Shown: positions 10,950 to 22,398, counted from the stretch's first letter. The stretch: 64,000 bases of DNA from Diphasiastrum complanatum (GCA_029204225.1 CM055102.1:42617229-42681228), one strand, 5' to 3'. Numbers and translations are program-made. The notes: generated by a model not told the origin, from the sequence alone.

Positions 10950-11576
10950 ATAAAGCTGTAGTCGGCTTGTAAACAACGAAGCTGATGCAGCGCACTTTCC
11001 TTATGTTATCAAATCCTAGAACCCTAATAAAGCAATCAGGAAAAGCTTTCTTGCACTCTTCTATCTCAGCCAACGCCTGAACAGAATCCTGGCAACCAAA
11101 CATTGGACTTTTCCACATTGTCCATTAACGTCCATCGTAGTATCCGCACAATTTCATATGCTACCTATCAATAGAACGCTTTAGTGAGAATTACAAGGTG
11201 AATTTGGTATGTGCTAGCTAGGGAGCCGCTAGGACGAGTATAATAAAAGGCCACAAAGAATTCAAGGGGTTGAGAAGTGGAAAAATTGAACCTCTTGTTT
11301 GAAACATCTTTTATTGTCAGTGAGGAAGAATAATGCAAACTCACCTTGTCAAACTCGAGACAGGGGATCCACCCCTTTTGCAACAAGTGGTCGACCTCTT
11401 GATGGCTTCAAAGTGACAACTGAGGAAGATAACTAAGCATTTCGTATCGAGAATTCTTCAGAGGATCGACAACCTAACAGAGGAGGCAATGTGAGCCCCC
11501 CAAAAGCAGGTACACGAACAGTGTTTGAGGCAGCAACAACAAGGATAGGCGGGGCCACAAGAGAAGATGTGATCAT
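10950..11576 (-). pseudogene. rbcS: RuBisCO small-subunit (RbcS) pseudogene
   Basis: Read on the minus strand. An ATG at 11576 opens a Ser/Val/Ala-rich stretch (MITSSLVAPPILVVAASN...) resembling a plastid transit peptide. After a frame change near 11440, YEMLSYLPQL and LLQKGWIPCLEFDK match the conserved RbcS core, ending at a GTGAG donor (11344). A short intron (about 11344-11161) follows, and the next exon gives [36 protein letters not shown] and [11 protein letters not shown]. Two in-frame stops break it: TGA at 11410-11408 after LPQLSL, and TAA at 11127-11125 replacing the Tyr of DGRYWTMW. The MQVWPP segment at the start of the mature protein is absent. A G-box (CACGTG, 11776-11781) lies upstream. 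RbcS is nuclear in land plants, so this is a decayed family member rather than organelle DNA. The retained intron argues against a retrocopy. Confidence 0.88.
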
Positions 11577-12358
11577 AGCACTGGACACCTAGTAGCTCAA
11601 TGTTAGAAGCAGAAAAAGACAAAGGAGGAAACGCAAAAACGAAAATAGACCTGTCAAAGAAAAAGAAACAGAAAGAAGAAGAGAGAGTCATAATTAAATG
11701 GGAGTGCCCAAGGAAGGAAGTACCACCCATTTGTGTTGTCCATAGACACACGGAGAGAGGTAAACCCTCGGCGTCCACGTGTTAACATATATATTACAAA
11801 GATTGCATCAGAGCTAAGCTTGTAAAAGAGCTCGTGACATGTCACGAGCATATATGAGTTTTTATTGGGCCTACCATGGATGCTAGGCATGCATAATAAG
11901 CACGAGCCATGCATAGTAAAGCACCATTCATGTATAGTAAAGCACCAAATTCATAGATGCATGCTACTTTAGCTCTCTACAAAGGTGTAGGCCTTAAATG
12001 TTTGGCCCGCCACAACAAATTAACATGTAATGTTGACTTTTGTTCTTAACTCCATTGACCTACCTCAACATGAAGCCGTTGTGAGGAGTGATGTTGCACA
12101 CATGGCATCAGCCGGTTGGTTATGAACAGACAAATTTTGAGCCATAGCATGGCTTCTAAAAAATGTCTTTAATCTCCACCGTAGATTTGCAACTACTACG
12201 TATGGTATTTGCCATCCAACGGTGGGCTACTTGTTGTAGCCACCCTCGCCGCTCCAACGACTCCCGGGTGGGTGCTAGAGTAGGTAGCCTACCTCTAGAT
12301 TGCTGATACCTAGTACATAGTATTGCATTGCAAAAAAGCAAGGGTAAAAATAACAATA

Positions 12359-12360
<2 letters not shown>
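11577..12360. other. Intergenic region between RbcS pseudogene and ZNHIT3-like gene
   Basis: Divergent spacer. It holds a G-box CACGTG at 11776-11781, and near 11880-11950 two tandem-like copies of CATGTATAGTAAAGCACC. No coding sequence is supported; open frames here are low-complexity. Confidence 0.4.

Positions 12361-12436
<76 letters not shown>
12361..12436. repeat. Compound (GT)n(GA)n microsatellite
   Basis: GT dinucleotides (12361-12394) pass directly into GA dinucleotides (12395-12436), about 85 bp before the ATG of the ZNHIT3-like gene, so probably in its promoter or 5' UTR. Confidence 0.95.
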
Positions 12437-12438
<2 letters not shown>

Positions 12439-12496
12439 CTTACAACAACAGCAACAAGGGAATAACAGGAGATTAGCCATCTCTTTGTTTTTGGAA

Positions 12497-12505
12497 AAAC
12501 CCTAA
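12497..12505 (+). promoter_or_regulatory. Telo-box before the ZNHIT3-like ATG
   Basis: AAACCCTAA occurs 14 bases before the ATG at 12520. The telo-box is known in plant promoters and 5' UTRs of ribosomal-protein and ribosome-biogenesis genes. That would fit a ZNHIT3-type role in snoRNP assembly, but function here is inferred. Confidence 0.5.
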
Positions 12506-12519
12506 ACCATTTGAGATCG

Positions 12520-12948
12520 ATGTCGAAGCAGCGCAATTGCAAAGTATGCCAAGAGGCTGTCTCCAAGTACAAGTGCCCTGTCTGTTTCACCCCCTACTGC
12601 TCTTTGCCTTGCTACAAGCTCCACAAGGCACAGCCATGTTACAAGGAAGAGCCTCTTCTTCCGGAAAGCCCTAAGATTGCACAGCCTTTGAGGCCCTTTG
12701 AAGAAGGTGATGATGAGTCGGGGATGAGATTGCCACGGTCGAAGTTGGAGGCCGTGGTAGCGTCAGATGAGATAAGGCACGCACTCAAGGATGAACGTCT
12801 GCAAGCAATTGTGAGAAGGATTGATTCTTGTTTAAGCCCTGAGAAAGACCTGGACGATGCCATGCAAGTGCCAGAGTTTAGAGAATTCGCCGACAAAATT
12901 CTTGCTGTTATCGATCCAGAAAGGCACTCTCCGTCCTTGCTACATTGA
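12520..12948 (+). CDS. HIT-type zinc-finger protein, ZNHIT3-like
   Basis: The protein is 142 aa, in a single exon. Residues about 5-43 form a zf-HIT domain with the CxxC/CxxC/CxxxC/H/C zinc-ligand pattern (NCKVCQ, CPVCFTPYCSLPCYKLHK, then a final Cys before YKEE). The middle is Pro/Glu-rich. The C-terminal part (SDEIRHALKDERLQAIVRRI ... VPEFREFADKILAVI) is helical and resembles the C-terminal domain that ZNHIT3/Hit1 uses in other eukaryotes to bind the box C/D snoRNP assembly factor NUFIP/Rsa1. The likely role is nuclear snoRNP assembly. The ATG at 12520 is chosen because the frame's earlier opening codon is TTG. No stops or frameshifts are seen, and the length is normal for the plant family. 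Neighbours are unrelated. A GT/GA microsatellite and a telo-box lie just upstream. The zinc finger is very clear; the exact HIT subfamily is less so. Confidence 0.88.
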   Translation: MSKQRNCKVCQEAVSKYKCPVCFTPYCSLPCYKLHKAQPCYKEEPLLPESPKIAQPLRPFEEGDDESGMRLPRSKLEAVVASDEIRHALKDERLQAIVRRIDSCLSPEKDLDDAMQVPEFREFADKILAVIDPERHSPSLLH

Positions 12949-15900
12949 AATGGTACTATCACACACTTTGGAACTTGTCGTGTCTTATTTTGGAAATCAA
13001 GCATTAAGCAAATGGTGATTATCGGCGTTTTGGTATTTTTTCCTGGTTGCTTGCTGTTGCATGGATAGTTACTGTTCTATGCACCAGATATGCACTGTAC
13101 ATGCCAAGCCAAACTAAGAGCCAAGGCTCTGAGATAGCCCTTAATCGCAGCAGCTGGGATTAGAGCCTGCCCCAAAGTTAACACAGTAGCAACTCTAATG
13201 CAATTGGGCTACTGCGGGGAATAAGTGACTGTTTGGATGTATTCCATATACGATTTCAGTTGACCATGTTTATTATTTGGTTTCAATTTCGTTTTCTGGG
13301 TATGCACTTACCCCAATGGACAACAAGTGTGGTAATGCTACCATTAGACTGTTTAAGTCGTGTATATCGATATGATTATGAGTTCCTTTTTTTTTTCTTT
13401 TCTTTTTTTCTTTAGTATGAAGTAGCTGATCTTGCTGCTAGAATTCTTGTCCTAAATTTGAGCCTAATCCCGATTAGGGTTTCATGATTTTTTAAGTAAA
13501 ACTATTACATTACGTAAAGAGAAGAAGGGACCTCATTTGATCAGATTTGCTCGAAAGTTCATGGTGATTGAGTCAGCCCTTCACCTCTATGGCCTTTGTA
13601 CAAATGTATGGAAGCTAACGTAGACATATATTGTGTATACTTTTTGAAAGCTGACAATGTGAGTAGGGATGTCATATATGGCATTTGAACCATGCTATGC
13701 ATTATGAAGTTCATGGTCTAAGACTTTGTGGGATGAACTTCATAGGGTTGAAGGTTGCACGTCTCCTTTCTTATGTTGGGTATCATCCTAGACATAATAT
13801 TGATATGAAAGGAAAGAGACTCACATGCAATGATTACTAAAAATAGTAAACTCATCAAATTGCAGAAATAAACATTGCATAAATTATAGAACATGAAACA
13901 TATATCATAAATTACGACATCTCATCAAACATCCACACAAGCATTGAGCCCCCCCCTCCCCCCCTTTTTCAGGAATATTCTTATATTATCCAAGTGTCCA
14001 CCAACAAGAGTTGGTCACATGATCAATTTCTCGAAAAGAATAACTTTCTAAATTTGATCTCTTGCTTTTTCAAAAAATAGAAAACCATACTTGAATGTAT
14101 GCTAAAATAAGCAAATCATCAACAAACTAGTTTTTCCTTCAACATGCAACGTCTAACTTGAAGTTAATAATTGAAATTTAAAAGGAATAGAAATTAGGTT
14201 CTAGAGAGAGAAATTAGGTTCTTGTAGAGACAAAATCCGTGCTAGAGAGAGAGAGTGACAAAAGGATGGATATTGAGATCAGGCGTTGTGAGAAAGGAAG
14301 GAAGACAAAAGCTAGTATGAGGGAGATGATAGGGAAGGGATATAGGAGGGAGTAGGCCAAGTAGAGAGAGATGTTAGAGAGATAGATAAGGATATTTTAG
14401 TGAGAGGACACTATGAGAGAAAGATCACAAGCTATGGGAAACATAGAGCATAGTAGTTAGAGAGATAGTACTTCCCATGTCAGCCCCAAAGGACACAGGA
14501 GCTTGTCATCAAGTGATGATGGTTGCTCCCCAACTCCAAGCCTCTTCTCCAACTCCACAATACCTAGTATGAACAAGGAGGGCGCCCCATGCCTATATAT
14601 TGGTTGTATGCACGGGGTGAGTGTAACTGAAGTGGAAGTTTTTAGAATTGAGTTTAATTGCGTGGTTTGAAATAGGAAAGAATTGGCAACCTTGGAAAAG
14701 AATCGATGAATCGGTTTTAGAGTTTTTTTTTTTTTTTGGAGGGGATTTTGTTTCTAGCTTTCAATTATGGCAAAAACAAATGCTTTTCTAGTGTTTAGAT
14801 TGCAATGTAGATTATAATTAATTGACGATCAATCTTGAAACTTGACTCGAGAGTTCTAACTCCCAAGTCCCACCTATTTTCATGATTCATATGTAACTTC
14901 CCAATCCCACCTATTGGCATGATCCATACGACATGGTACATACATGGATGGTCAAGACTCAAGGATCTTGTTTCTAGATATAGCAAAAAAAAAGAAACTA
15001 GCTTTTCACATCATTTTCTAACTTGAGCATTGTTCCACATGCATGAGAACTTAGTGTTAGTGTATGAAAGTTGCTTGCTATATGTCAAATCGAATTTTAT
15101 TCTTTATGTTAATACCAAAACTCTGATTAGCATGTAGCTCTTTGGTCGCATTTCAATTCAGTTTGTTTAGATTTTGGCCCTTATGTGAATTCTGAAATAC
15201 TAGCTCTGTTCATTGTCGGGTAAATGTCATATAGTATTATGTACTTGCTGATTTAGTTGGAAGTGTGTCATTCAAGTTTTCACTCTATTTAAAAAATTAA
15301 GAATGTATAGAGTGAAAAGGCCATATGCTTAGGTGTGTCCTTTTAGCACAAGTGGTGTACAACAAAGACAAACTAACACTTGTAAATAGGTAGCTGACTT
15401 TGTCACTCGACTTGATGCAGGATCATTTAACGAAGATGAAGGACATCCAATGTTTTTGGTGCCTTTGTTTTGATTCTACTACATGATTTTGTTGTTTGTC
15501 TTGAGGGATTTTTTTTTCAACCTCAGAAATCAATTCTATTTTCGCTAGGCTAGTTGTTTGGTTATCAACCACATTGTTAAAGACATGATTAAGTAGAGAG
15601 GGGGTCCCCCATCAAATTTGTTACATCTTGTAAATGTAGTATGGTAAATTTGAAGACAACCGAAACTCGTGAGTCTTGTGAGACTGAAGGATGACATTAT
15701 TCTTCTAGTTGGATATTCACTGGCAATCTATAAGACATGTAGATGTATTCTGAACTGTTTACACGGTAGATTTTCCATTTTTGATAAAGCTCAGGAGTCT
15801 TTACAAATCGTGCTTTGTCTCTAGAAAAGGTGCCTTTGAACCTTGTCAAGAAAATTTTACCCAATCCAATGATTGAAATTGCAGTCATTCAGATTTTGAA

Positions 15901-15978
15901 ACTTTCATGGCAGCAGAAATTGTTGGGATAACAGTCTGTTAAAACTTTTATACTGGAGTTGTCTTTTGTATATTTTGA
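12949..15978. other. About 3 kb non-genic sequence
   Basis: Begins with the 3' UTR of the ZNHIT3-like gene. The rest is AT-rich with homopolymer runs (T-run near 14729, C-run near 13950) and scattered GA-rich patches (14200-14460). All open frames are short and without motifs. Confidence 0.5.
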
Positions 15979-16398
15979 TCATAGAACCCACGGTTCCCAG
16001 AACCGTGGGTCTTGGGAACCGTGGGGTGAACCTTACCACGATTCCTGAACCGTGGTACAGTTCCAGTATCTAATTAATTAATTAATTGTTTGCAAAATTT
16101 CCCTCGAAACTCCTCCCAAGGCATTTTTGGGCTGTTTTTGGAGTGGGAAGTAAAAAAAAAAAGCATTAATGAATTAATTAAATAAATGATTTGGTCCTCC
16201 CTGTTCTGATTAAATAAATAAATAAATTTCCTAGTTTGATTCTGGTTGTTTTTGGCATTTTTTGACATGTTTTTGGGTTGTGGGAACTAAAAAAAATGTA
16301 ATTTATTAATTAACTAGTACGGTTCACCACTAAAACCTATGTGTACCGTACGGTTCTGAGAGCCGTGGTGAACCGTCCACGGTTCTTAAATTCTATGA
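15979..16398. mobile_element. MITE-like element with inverted ends and ACGGTTC motifs
   Basis: The left end begins TCATAGAA and the right end finishes TTCTATGA, its exact complement. Inside each end the motifs AACCGTGG / CCACGGTT recur several times and pair with the other end (CGGTTCCCAGAACCGTGGG on the left; ACGGTTC...GAGAGCCGTGGTGAACCGT on the right). The centre is AT-rich (TTAATTAA repeats). About 420 bp and non-coding, consistent with a non-autonomous DNA transposon. No convincing target-site duplication was found, so superfamily is unassigned. Confidence 0.55.
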
Positions 16399-17745
16399 TT
16401 CTGATTAAGTAACAAGGATTGTTAAATTCATATTTGCAAGATTTTTTGGACATAATCTCCAGTGGAACGGTTGAATTTTTTGAGTTTTTTCAAAATGAAG
16501 ATTCAAGATTGGAAGGTTGAAGGGCGGGATGTGAACTAAAGGGAAGTTGGACAAGAAAACTGGAGTGGATGTGGAGGGTAGATAGAAGGGACATGCATGA
16601 GAGAGGGTTTAGCAAGTAATTTTCCCACAATATTCATACTTATTTAAATAATTGATCAATATGGAATGGCATGTACTAATATTATTCCAATGAACAATAG
16701 AACAATAGGCATGCATGCAATACATTTCATAGGGATCACATTGACAAGGCATAGAAGGGCCAGGATGACCCCATTGTAAGGTATCTTTATTGAGATGTAA
16801 TTGAGCATCGATCACTATTGGTCATGTCATGCCTTAACAAATGTTTGCCAAGTTATGAGAATAACAGTTCTCATCATAGAACTTGTAGATGCAATTCAAC
16901 ATAGGCTATAGTAACGAATGAGGCATCAACAGTAATTTGATCCCGTGGCATCACAAAGTCATATCTTCATGAGTTTGTAATCATAAAAAACATTGAAGTG
17001 CTTGTGTTCGCCTTTTGTTGTTTAAACTTAAATAATTATAATCTTTGAGATTTATGCACATTTCATATTGATACCATGTTTATCTTAATTTCTTTTCAAA
17101 TAGTTTTGCCTCGTTTTGAGGAGAAATTCAACAAGAATATTATGGAAATGTAAATGCTAGGTGTCAATGCTGATTTTGGAGACTTAGATTTACTGCTTAT
17201 TTGGATGCACAAAAAAAGCATTAGCTTAGTGTATGAATGTATAAGCTCATAACATTGTTGTTTATGTATAATAAGGGTGTTGTAATCAGACATTATCGCC
17301 TTGCTTATGTTCAATATTTTATGCTTGCTTACATACAGAGTTATATGATGGTGAGTGGCTAAGTTCTATCGGAACGACATTTTGGAAGCATAGCGTTCTA
17401 GAACGTCAGAACCTCAATTTGTTTTTTACAACCATTGGAACCCCGAGTAGGAGCATGATAAATTACAACCATTGGAACCAAGCTAAATGTACTCGAAGCA
17501 TGATGAAGGGGCTGAGGTTGTCCACATTTGGGTTACCTTCAAAATCGCTCACTTACAAAGACATTAGAAGCTAAAACACTTGAAGAGGGGTTCTAATGGT
17601 AGCAAAGCAAATTTTGTCACTTGAGGTGTGAAAGTACAGTACTTTAGGACCCTAAATGGATCTACACAAGATCCACAAGAGTGATTAGGTGTTTGCTAAT
17701 CAATCTATTACAAAAAGTAGACACAAATTGATCTAGAATAGCAAT
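16399..17745. other. Non-genic region
   Basis: AT-rich. Near 17365-17420 there is GGAACGACATTTTGGAAGC...GCGTTCTAGAACG, a motif also seen near 48030-48080. A short direct repeat (ACAACCATTGGAACC) occurs twice near 17440-17480. No gene is supported. Confidence 0.4.
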
Positions 17746-17749
17746 TTGA

Positions 17750-18011
17750 CACTTAACAAACAAGAACAATCATAAAGCATTGATCAAATAATTGGATCAT
17801 AGAAAAACTCAATACATAATGTGGAGTAGCTCGAGATTGCCAATGAGACCTCAAAATTATTCTAAGTGTTCACTATGGAGAGTCTCCTACTAGTAAAGCC
17901 TCTTTGTAAAGTTAGGTGAATTTCCAACATGTAATTAGGAAGTTAACTTGGTTTTCTTGCCCTAATTTGCCAACCTAGCCTCATTCCTAGAGTAGGTCAA
18001 TCTCTACCACA
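17750..18011 (-). repeat. 3' LTR of the older (outer) copia element (low border approximate)
   Basis: About 17850-18011 matches 29405-29579: both contain GAGACCTCAAAAT, TTCACTATGGAGAGTCTCCTAC and CTTGCCCTAATTTGCCAACCTAGCCTCATTCCTAGAGT, and both end ...ACCACA, so the LTR starts TGTGGT on the minus strand. The copies differ at several percent of sites and by small indels. The lower border is inferred only from length agreement with the split right-hand LTR. Confidence 0.6.
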
Positions 18012-18059
18012 AATCCTTATGCAAGGATTTAGTGAATTAGGCTGATTCGTTGTCACAAT

Positions 18060-19250
18060 AGATGATAGGCATCTCTTCGTCAATCACATAAAGTTCCACC
18101 AATAGCCTCTTGAGCCGTAAGACCTCCTTGCATGTTGATGTGAAGGCCTTATACTCGGAATTTGTGGAAGATAGGAAATTGTATCATGTTTTTCGGAAAG
18201 CCATGATACTATTCCATAACATAAGAAGGTCGCAAATGCACTTCTAAAATTTCGATCCACTTTGTCACCTGCAAAATCCGAGTCACTATAGGCTCTTAAG
18301 CCAAGATTAGTCCCATTGTACAATATGCCAAAATTCCTAGTTGATAAGATATATCTTAGGACTCGTTTGGCCATTTTCCAATGTGATACCAAGGGACTTT
18401 GCATGAATTGGCTTAACCTTCCATATAAAGTGATGTCCTCAAAGGATGTTTCATCACCATCAATAGAAGCTTTTACATGTTGCTCCATTGGAGTCTCAAT
18501 GCCTTTATAATTCTTCATTCCAAATCTATCTAGGATGGATGTAGCATACTTAGATTGACAAACGAAACCAAAATCTAATCCTCTTATGACTTCTACTTCT
18601 AGAATGAAGTTCAATAGGTCGAGATCTACCATTTTAAACTCTTTAGATAAAGCAATTTTTACATCTCTTATTCCATCTAGATCATTTCCACTCAAAATTA
18701 TGTCATCAACATACAATACAAGGATAATGATCTTTCCATCATGAAATCTTATGTACAATGATGGATCTTAAGAACTTAAAACAAACTTGATGGAGATAAG
18801 AAAAGAATTTAGCCTAGAGTATCATACTCTAGGTGCTTTCTTGAGTCCATAGAGACTCTTCTTCAAACACACTTTTTCTTCATGCTCCTTCTTGATGAAG
18901 CCCTTGGGTTGTCTCATGTAGATCTCTTCCTCCAAGTAGCCATTGAGGAAGGCATTTGTAACATCAAGTTGAAATAGCTTCCGATTGAAAGTAGTAACAA
19001 GGCTAATTATCAATCTTATTGTAACTAGCTTAGCCACAGGAGCAAAAATTTCATCAAAAACAATTTCCTTGGTTTGCAAGAAATCTTTTTCTACAAGCCT
19101 AGCTTTATACTTATTTATTGATCCATCTTTATTATACTTCAATCTATACACCCACTTGCAATCAAGTGGTTTCTTCCCTTGAGGACGGTCAACAAGATCC
19201 CAAGTATAATTCTCCATGAGAGCATCATACTCCACTTGCACAACATACAT
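18060..19250 (-). pseudogene. Outer copia element: reverse transcriptase and RNase H relic
   Basis: Minus strand. 19250-18822 carries the RT N-terminal half (NYTWDLVDRPQGKKPLDCKW, YKARLVEKDF, FAPVAKLVTIRLI, LFQLDVTNAFLNGYLEEEIY, CLKKSLYGLKKAPR). 18758-18084 carries the catalytic block (VLYVDDIILSGND, with YVDD) and the RNase H start (AYSDSDFAGDKVDRNFRS). About 60 bases between the two frames contain stops, and the RNase H end is frame-broken. Expected DVK/TNAFLNG and YVDD motifs are intact, but the protein could not be made as one chain. Confidence 0.85.
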
Positions 19251-19289
19251 CCAACTTTTTGATTTACAAGCATCTTCATAAGAAGTTGG

Positions 19290-19867
19290 TTCATCAAAGT
19301 AAGGGAGATATATTCTCCTCCATTATCAGTTCTTAATACCTTGATCTTGGTACTAAGTTGATTTTGAACTAGAGTTTTGAACTTTACAAATGAATCAAAC
19401 ACCAAAGATTTACAAGATAAGAGGTAAATCCAACCATATCTAGAATGATCATCAATGAAGGTTACATAGTACTTAGCACCACCATTAGATGCCTGAGAAA
19501 AACTATGTACATTCGAATGTATGACTTCAAGAGGAGTGTCAGATCTTGATGTAGATATTGAAAATGGTAGCTTATGAGCCTTTGAGAGGCTATAAGCCTC
19601 ACAATGCTTTCCACATTTCGCCAAGCTCTTGGGGAGACCGAGTGCAAGCTCCTTTGCACACATGGATTCCATAGCGTTGAAGTTGGGGTGGCCCAACTTT
19701 TTGTGCCATAGCTCCACACTTGAGATCTCCATCATTGCCATGTTCACACTCTCCATTGCAACATTAGCATCTAATTTAAACAATCTAATTTTTTTAACAT
19801 TAGAGTCGTCACAAAATGCACACAGAAGTGTGCATGTCAAGCACTTATATAAAAAATCATATCTCAT
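19290..19867 (-). pseudogene. Outer copia element: integrase relic
   Basis: Minus strand. A GAG-pre-integrase segment (LWHKKLGHPNFNAM ... KCGKHCEAYSLSKAHKLPF) leads into the integrase core (VIHSNVHSFSQASNGGAKYY, VTFIDDHSRYGWIYLLSC, KVLRTDNGGEYISL). The first Asp of the triad is replaced by Asn (HSN instead of HTD). The sequence jumps after GGEYISL to material just upstream of RT, so the catalytic Glu region and integrase C-terminus are deleted. Confidence 0.8.
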
Positions 19868-19879
19868 AAACTATGATGA

Positions 19880-20560
19880 ATCACATCAAATCCTTTCACA
19901 TGTGTGTTCTTCATATATACATTTACTGATTAAAATTTTTAAGACCTTCATTTTGAGCAATTTATATGTAAGATATGATGTGTCAAACATGTGGGAGTAC
20001 TGATGAAACTTCGATATTTTCATATATGGGGACTACAATATTGTGAATTTTACATTCAATTTTTATTTGTCTACTCTTAAAACTCCTATAGGATTATAGA
20101 AACATGCCTATTAAAAAAATTGAATTTGGAGATCTATAGAGATAGATATGTGCATTCAAAGTTACCCTTTCAAGTGTTGATAAAAATCACGAAAATTGGA
20201 AATATCATATATGAGTGTATAATACCATGATTTTAACAATACTTTTTTGGTTTGTCTACTTTAAAAAGTATTATATGACCATAGAAACATGGCTTTCAAA
20301 AAAAAAATCAATTTGAAGCTCTATAGAGATAGATATGTGCATCTAAAGTTACCGATGTCAAGTGCTGAAAAGCATTGAAAGGTGCTAGAAAGTTTTAACT
20401 CTTTTGGAGGTGCTTTTTACAACCCTTTCTTTGGTTGTCTACTTTCAAAATCCCTTTATGACCATAGAAACACGTCTATAAAAAAAAATTCGAATCTTAT
20501 AGTGATATATACATGCATCTAAAGCTACCCATGTGAAGTGGTGAGAAAAAAAAAATTGGG
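19880..20560. repeat. About 184-bp degenerate tandem repeat inside the outer copia element
   Basis: Units begin TTGTCTACT at 20067, 20252 and 20435 (spacings 185 and 183), each with ACCATAGAAACA(T/C)G and TAGAGATAGATATGTGCATCTAAAGTTACC-type blocks; a partial unit lies before 20067. The array sits between the protease (above 20740) and the pre-integrase (below 19867), where a normal copia element has continuous pol. It is satellite-like, AT-rich and non-coding. Confidence 0.7.
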
Positions 20561-20699
20561 GGCAAATTGCCATCAATTGAGAGAAAAAAACTTTTAAGTC
20601 TTCCAATAACACAATGAAGAGTCAAGTCTAGTTCCACATACAATTGCTATGTCTCGTCAAGTGACCAAGGGTTTTATGCGCACTTTTGTGCGCAAGCGC

Positions 20700-22080
20700 A
20701 CAAAAATGTGCTGAAAACAACTCATGTTAAATCCTTTTGCTATGCATTCATAAATCTTAAGGATGGAACAAACTCCATGCTTAAATTGTACATCTAGGCC
20801 ATTATCCATTAATTGGCCAACACTTTACAAATTCTTGGTTAGCTTAGGTACAAAAAGGACATTCTCAAGATTCATCCTTTTGGATGATCCTATGTACACT
20901 GGAATAGTTCCAGTACCACTTATTCTACACTCATAATTACTAGTTATAAAGGTAGATCTTTTTACATCATTCTAAGAGAGTAAAGTGGAGAAATAGTCCT
21001 TTTGGAAAGTTATGTGGGAGCTAGCCCCATTATCAATCCACCAAGAATCACTTGTGTTGTTATTGGATGATGGTGATGTGTTGGATACCATCAAGGATGA
21101 TTCTTCTTCATCCTCCTCCTGTTGATGTGCAATATTGCTTTGTTTGTTCTCTTGTGCCTTCTTCTTCTTGAGACATTCTAATGCAAAATGCCCTTTCTTG
21201 CCACAGAAAAAGCATTTGAACTTTGATTTGTCCTTCTTGTCTTTTGAGCTTGATGCTTCATCCTCTTCTTTGGCCTCCTTTGGATGTTTCTTCTTAGCTC
21301 CATTGGTCTTCTTTTTGCCCTTGAATGAGAAATTGGCTTTCTCATCTCCATCCTACAATGACAATGTATTCATTCTTGCTTTGGTATGGAGCATCTGACA
21401 GTCTTCAGCCACTAATACACTATGAAGCTTTTTTATAGTTGGCAAGGTGTCTTGGATGGCAAAACTTTGGACCAAGTTTGAGAAATCATCTCCTAGACCA
21501 TTAAGGACTACTTGTAAAACTCACTATCTTTAATCTTCTCACCAGTAGTGGCTAACTCTTTGTTGAGAGATTTAATTCTTAGCACATGGTCTTGTGCATT
21601 TTTCTCACTTCTTCTCATGCTTTGCAAAAAATGATTTCTAATCATGAGGACTCTAAAAGTGCTATTGGATTCATAAATTGTTATCAAAGAATCCCTAGCC
21701 TCTTTAGCACTAGTACAAGAAGATACTTCTCTAAAAGATCATTACTAACATTTATCTTTATACAATGAAGTGATGGTCTAGATTTTTTCTTGTATCTAAT
21801 CAACTCTTGTGCACCAAGAGGTTCATCTTATTCTTCAATCAAGAATTTATAAAGGTCTTGGAGCACCATTAGTGACTCCATTATAACCTTCCAAATGGAA
21901 TAATTTGTATAATTTAGTCTGTCACTGGCTTCTAGAAGGAATGCCTTAATTGATCTCATCTTACTTGTGAATTCTACAAGCAAAAATTGGTTTGATTGAT
22001 TATAGAAACTCACAATAGGTCTTTCTTGTAGTGATCCTCTCAAATTTGGTTTCTAGCCCACCAAAAGGACTTCTAACCAT
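20700..22080 (-). pseudogene. Outer copia element: gag, zinc knuckle and protease relic
   Basis: Minus strand. The gag N-terminal region (22043-21828: LNYTNYSIWKVIMESLM) is followed by broken gag, a CCHC zinc knuckle near 21230-21180 (FKCFFCGKKGHFALEC), an acidic spacer, and a protease site near 21040 (SWWIDNGASSHIT; DNGA replaces the common DSGA). A pre-integrase-like VLFVPKLTKNL block follows near 20860. Several stops and frameshifts are present. Confidence 0.75.
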
Positions 22081-22329
22081 GGTATTAGCATTTCCTTACA
22101 AAGATTAAATGAATATTAGATAAGATCCAATCAAGCTACAATCATATCAATTCAATTTTGACTATTTTTGGACAATACAATGGCAAAATCACACTCACAC
22201 TTCTTAATGGCTTTTCAAAACCTGTAAAACACTTTCAGAGGACTTGTTTTTAGCCTAGATTAATTAGATCTCATGACATTAAGTCAAATCTAATCAATGG
22301 CAGTTGATCTTGGTAGCTTTTCCTAGGAT

Positions 22330-22398
22330 CAACACCAAAAAACCCACATCAAGATGCAATAGAATCCAATTTTATGGATCAAAGGTACATTGAGCATT
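22330..22398 (-). repeat. Left part of the outer copia 5' LTR, split by insertion
   Basis: Joined in thought to 29391-29579, this part reproduces the order seen in the 17.8-18.0 kb LTR (TGGATCA...CATTGAGCATTAA then ...GCAATGAGACCTCAAAAT). The younger copia inserted between them. The lower border is approximate. Confidence 0.5.

Noticed and set aside
10950-11576. RbcS sequence as plastid-derived DNA.
   Set aside because: rbcS is nuclear in green plants and the copy has a nuclear-type intron and transit-peptide-like start, so plastid transfer is not needed.
12639-13004. 121-codon minus-strand frame opposite the ZNHIT3-like gene.
   Set aside because: It is the antisense of a well-supported zinc-finger gene and has no motif.
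22077-22095. TGGTATTAGCA near the outer copia gag as its PBS.
   Set aside because: It is in the wrong orientation for a minus-strand element and mismatches the usual site.
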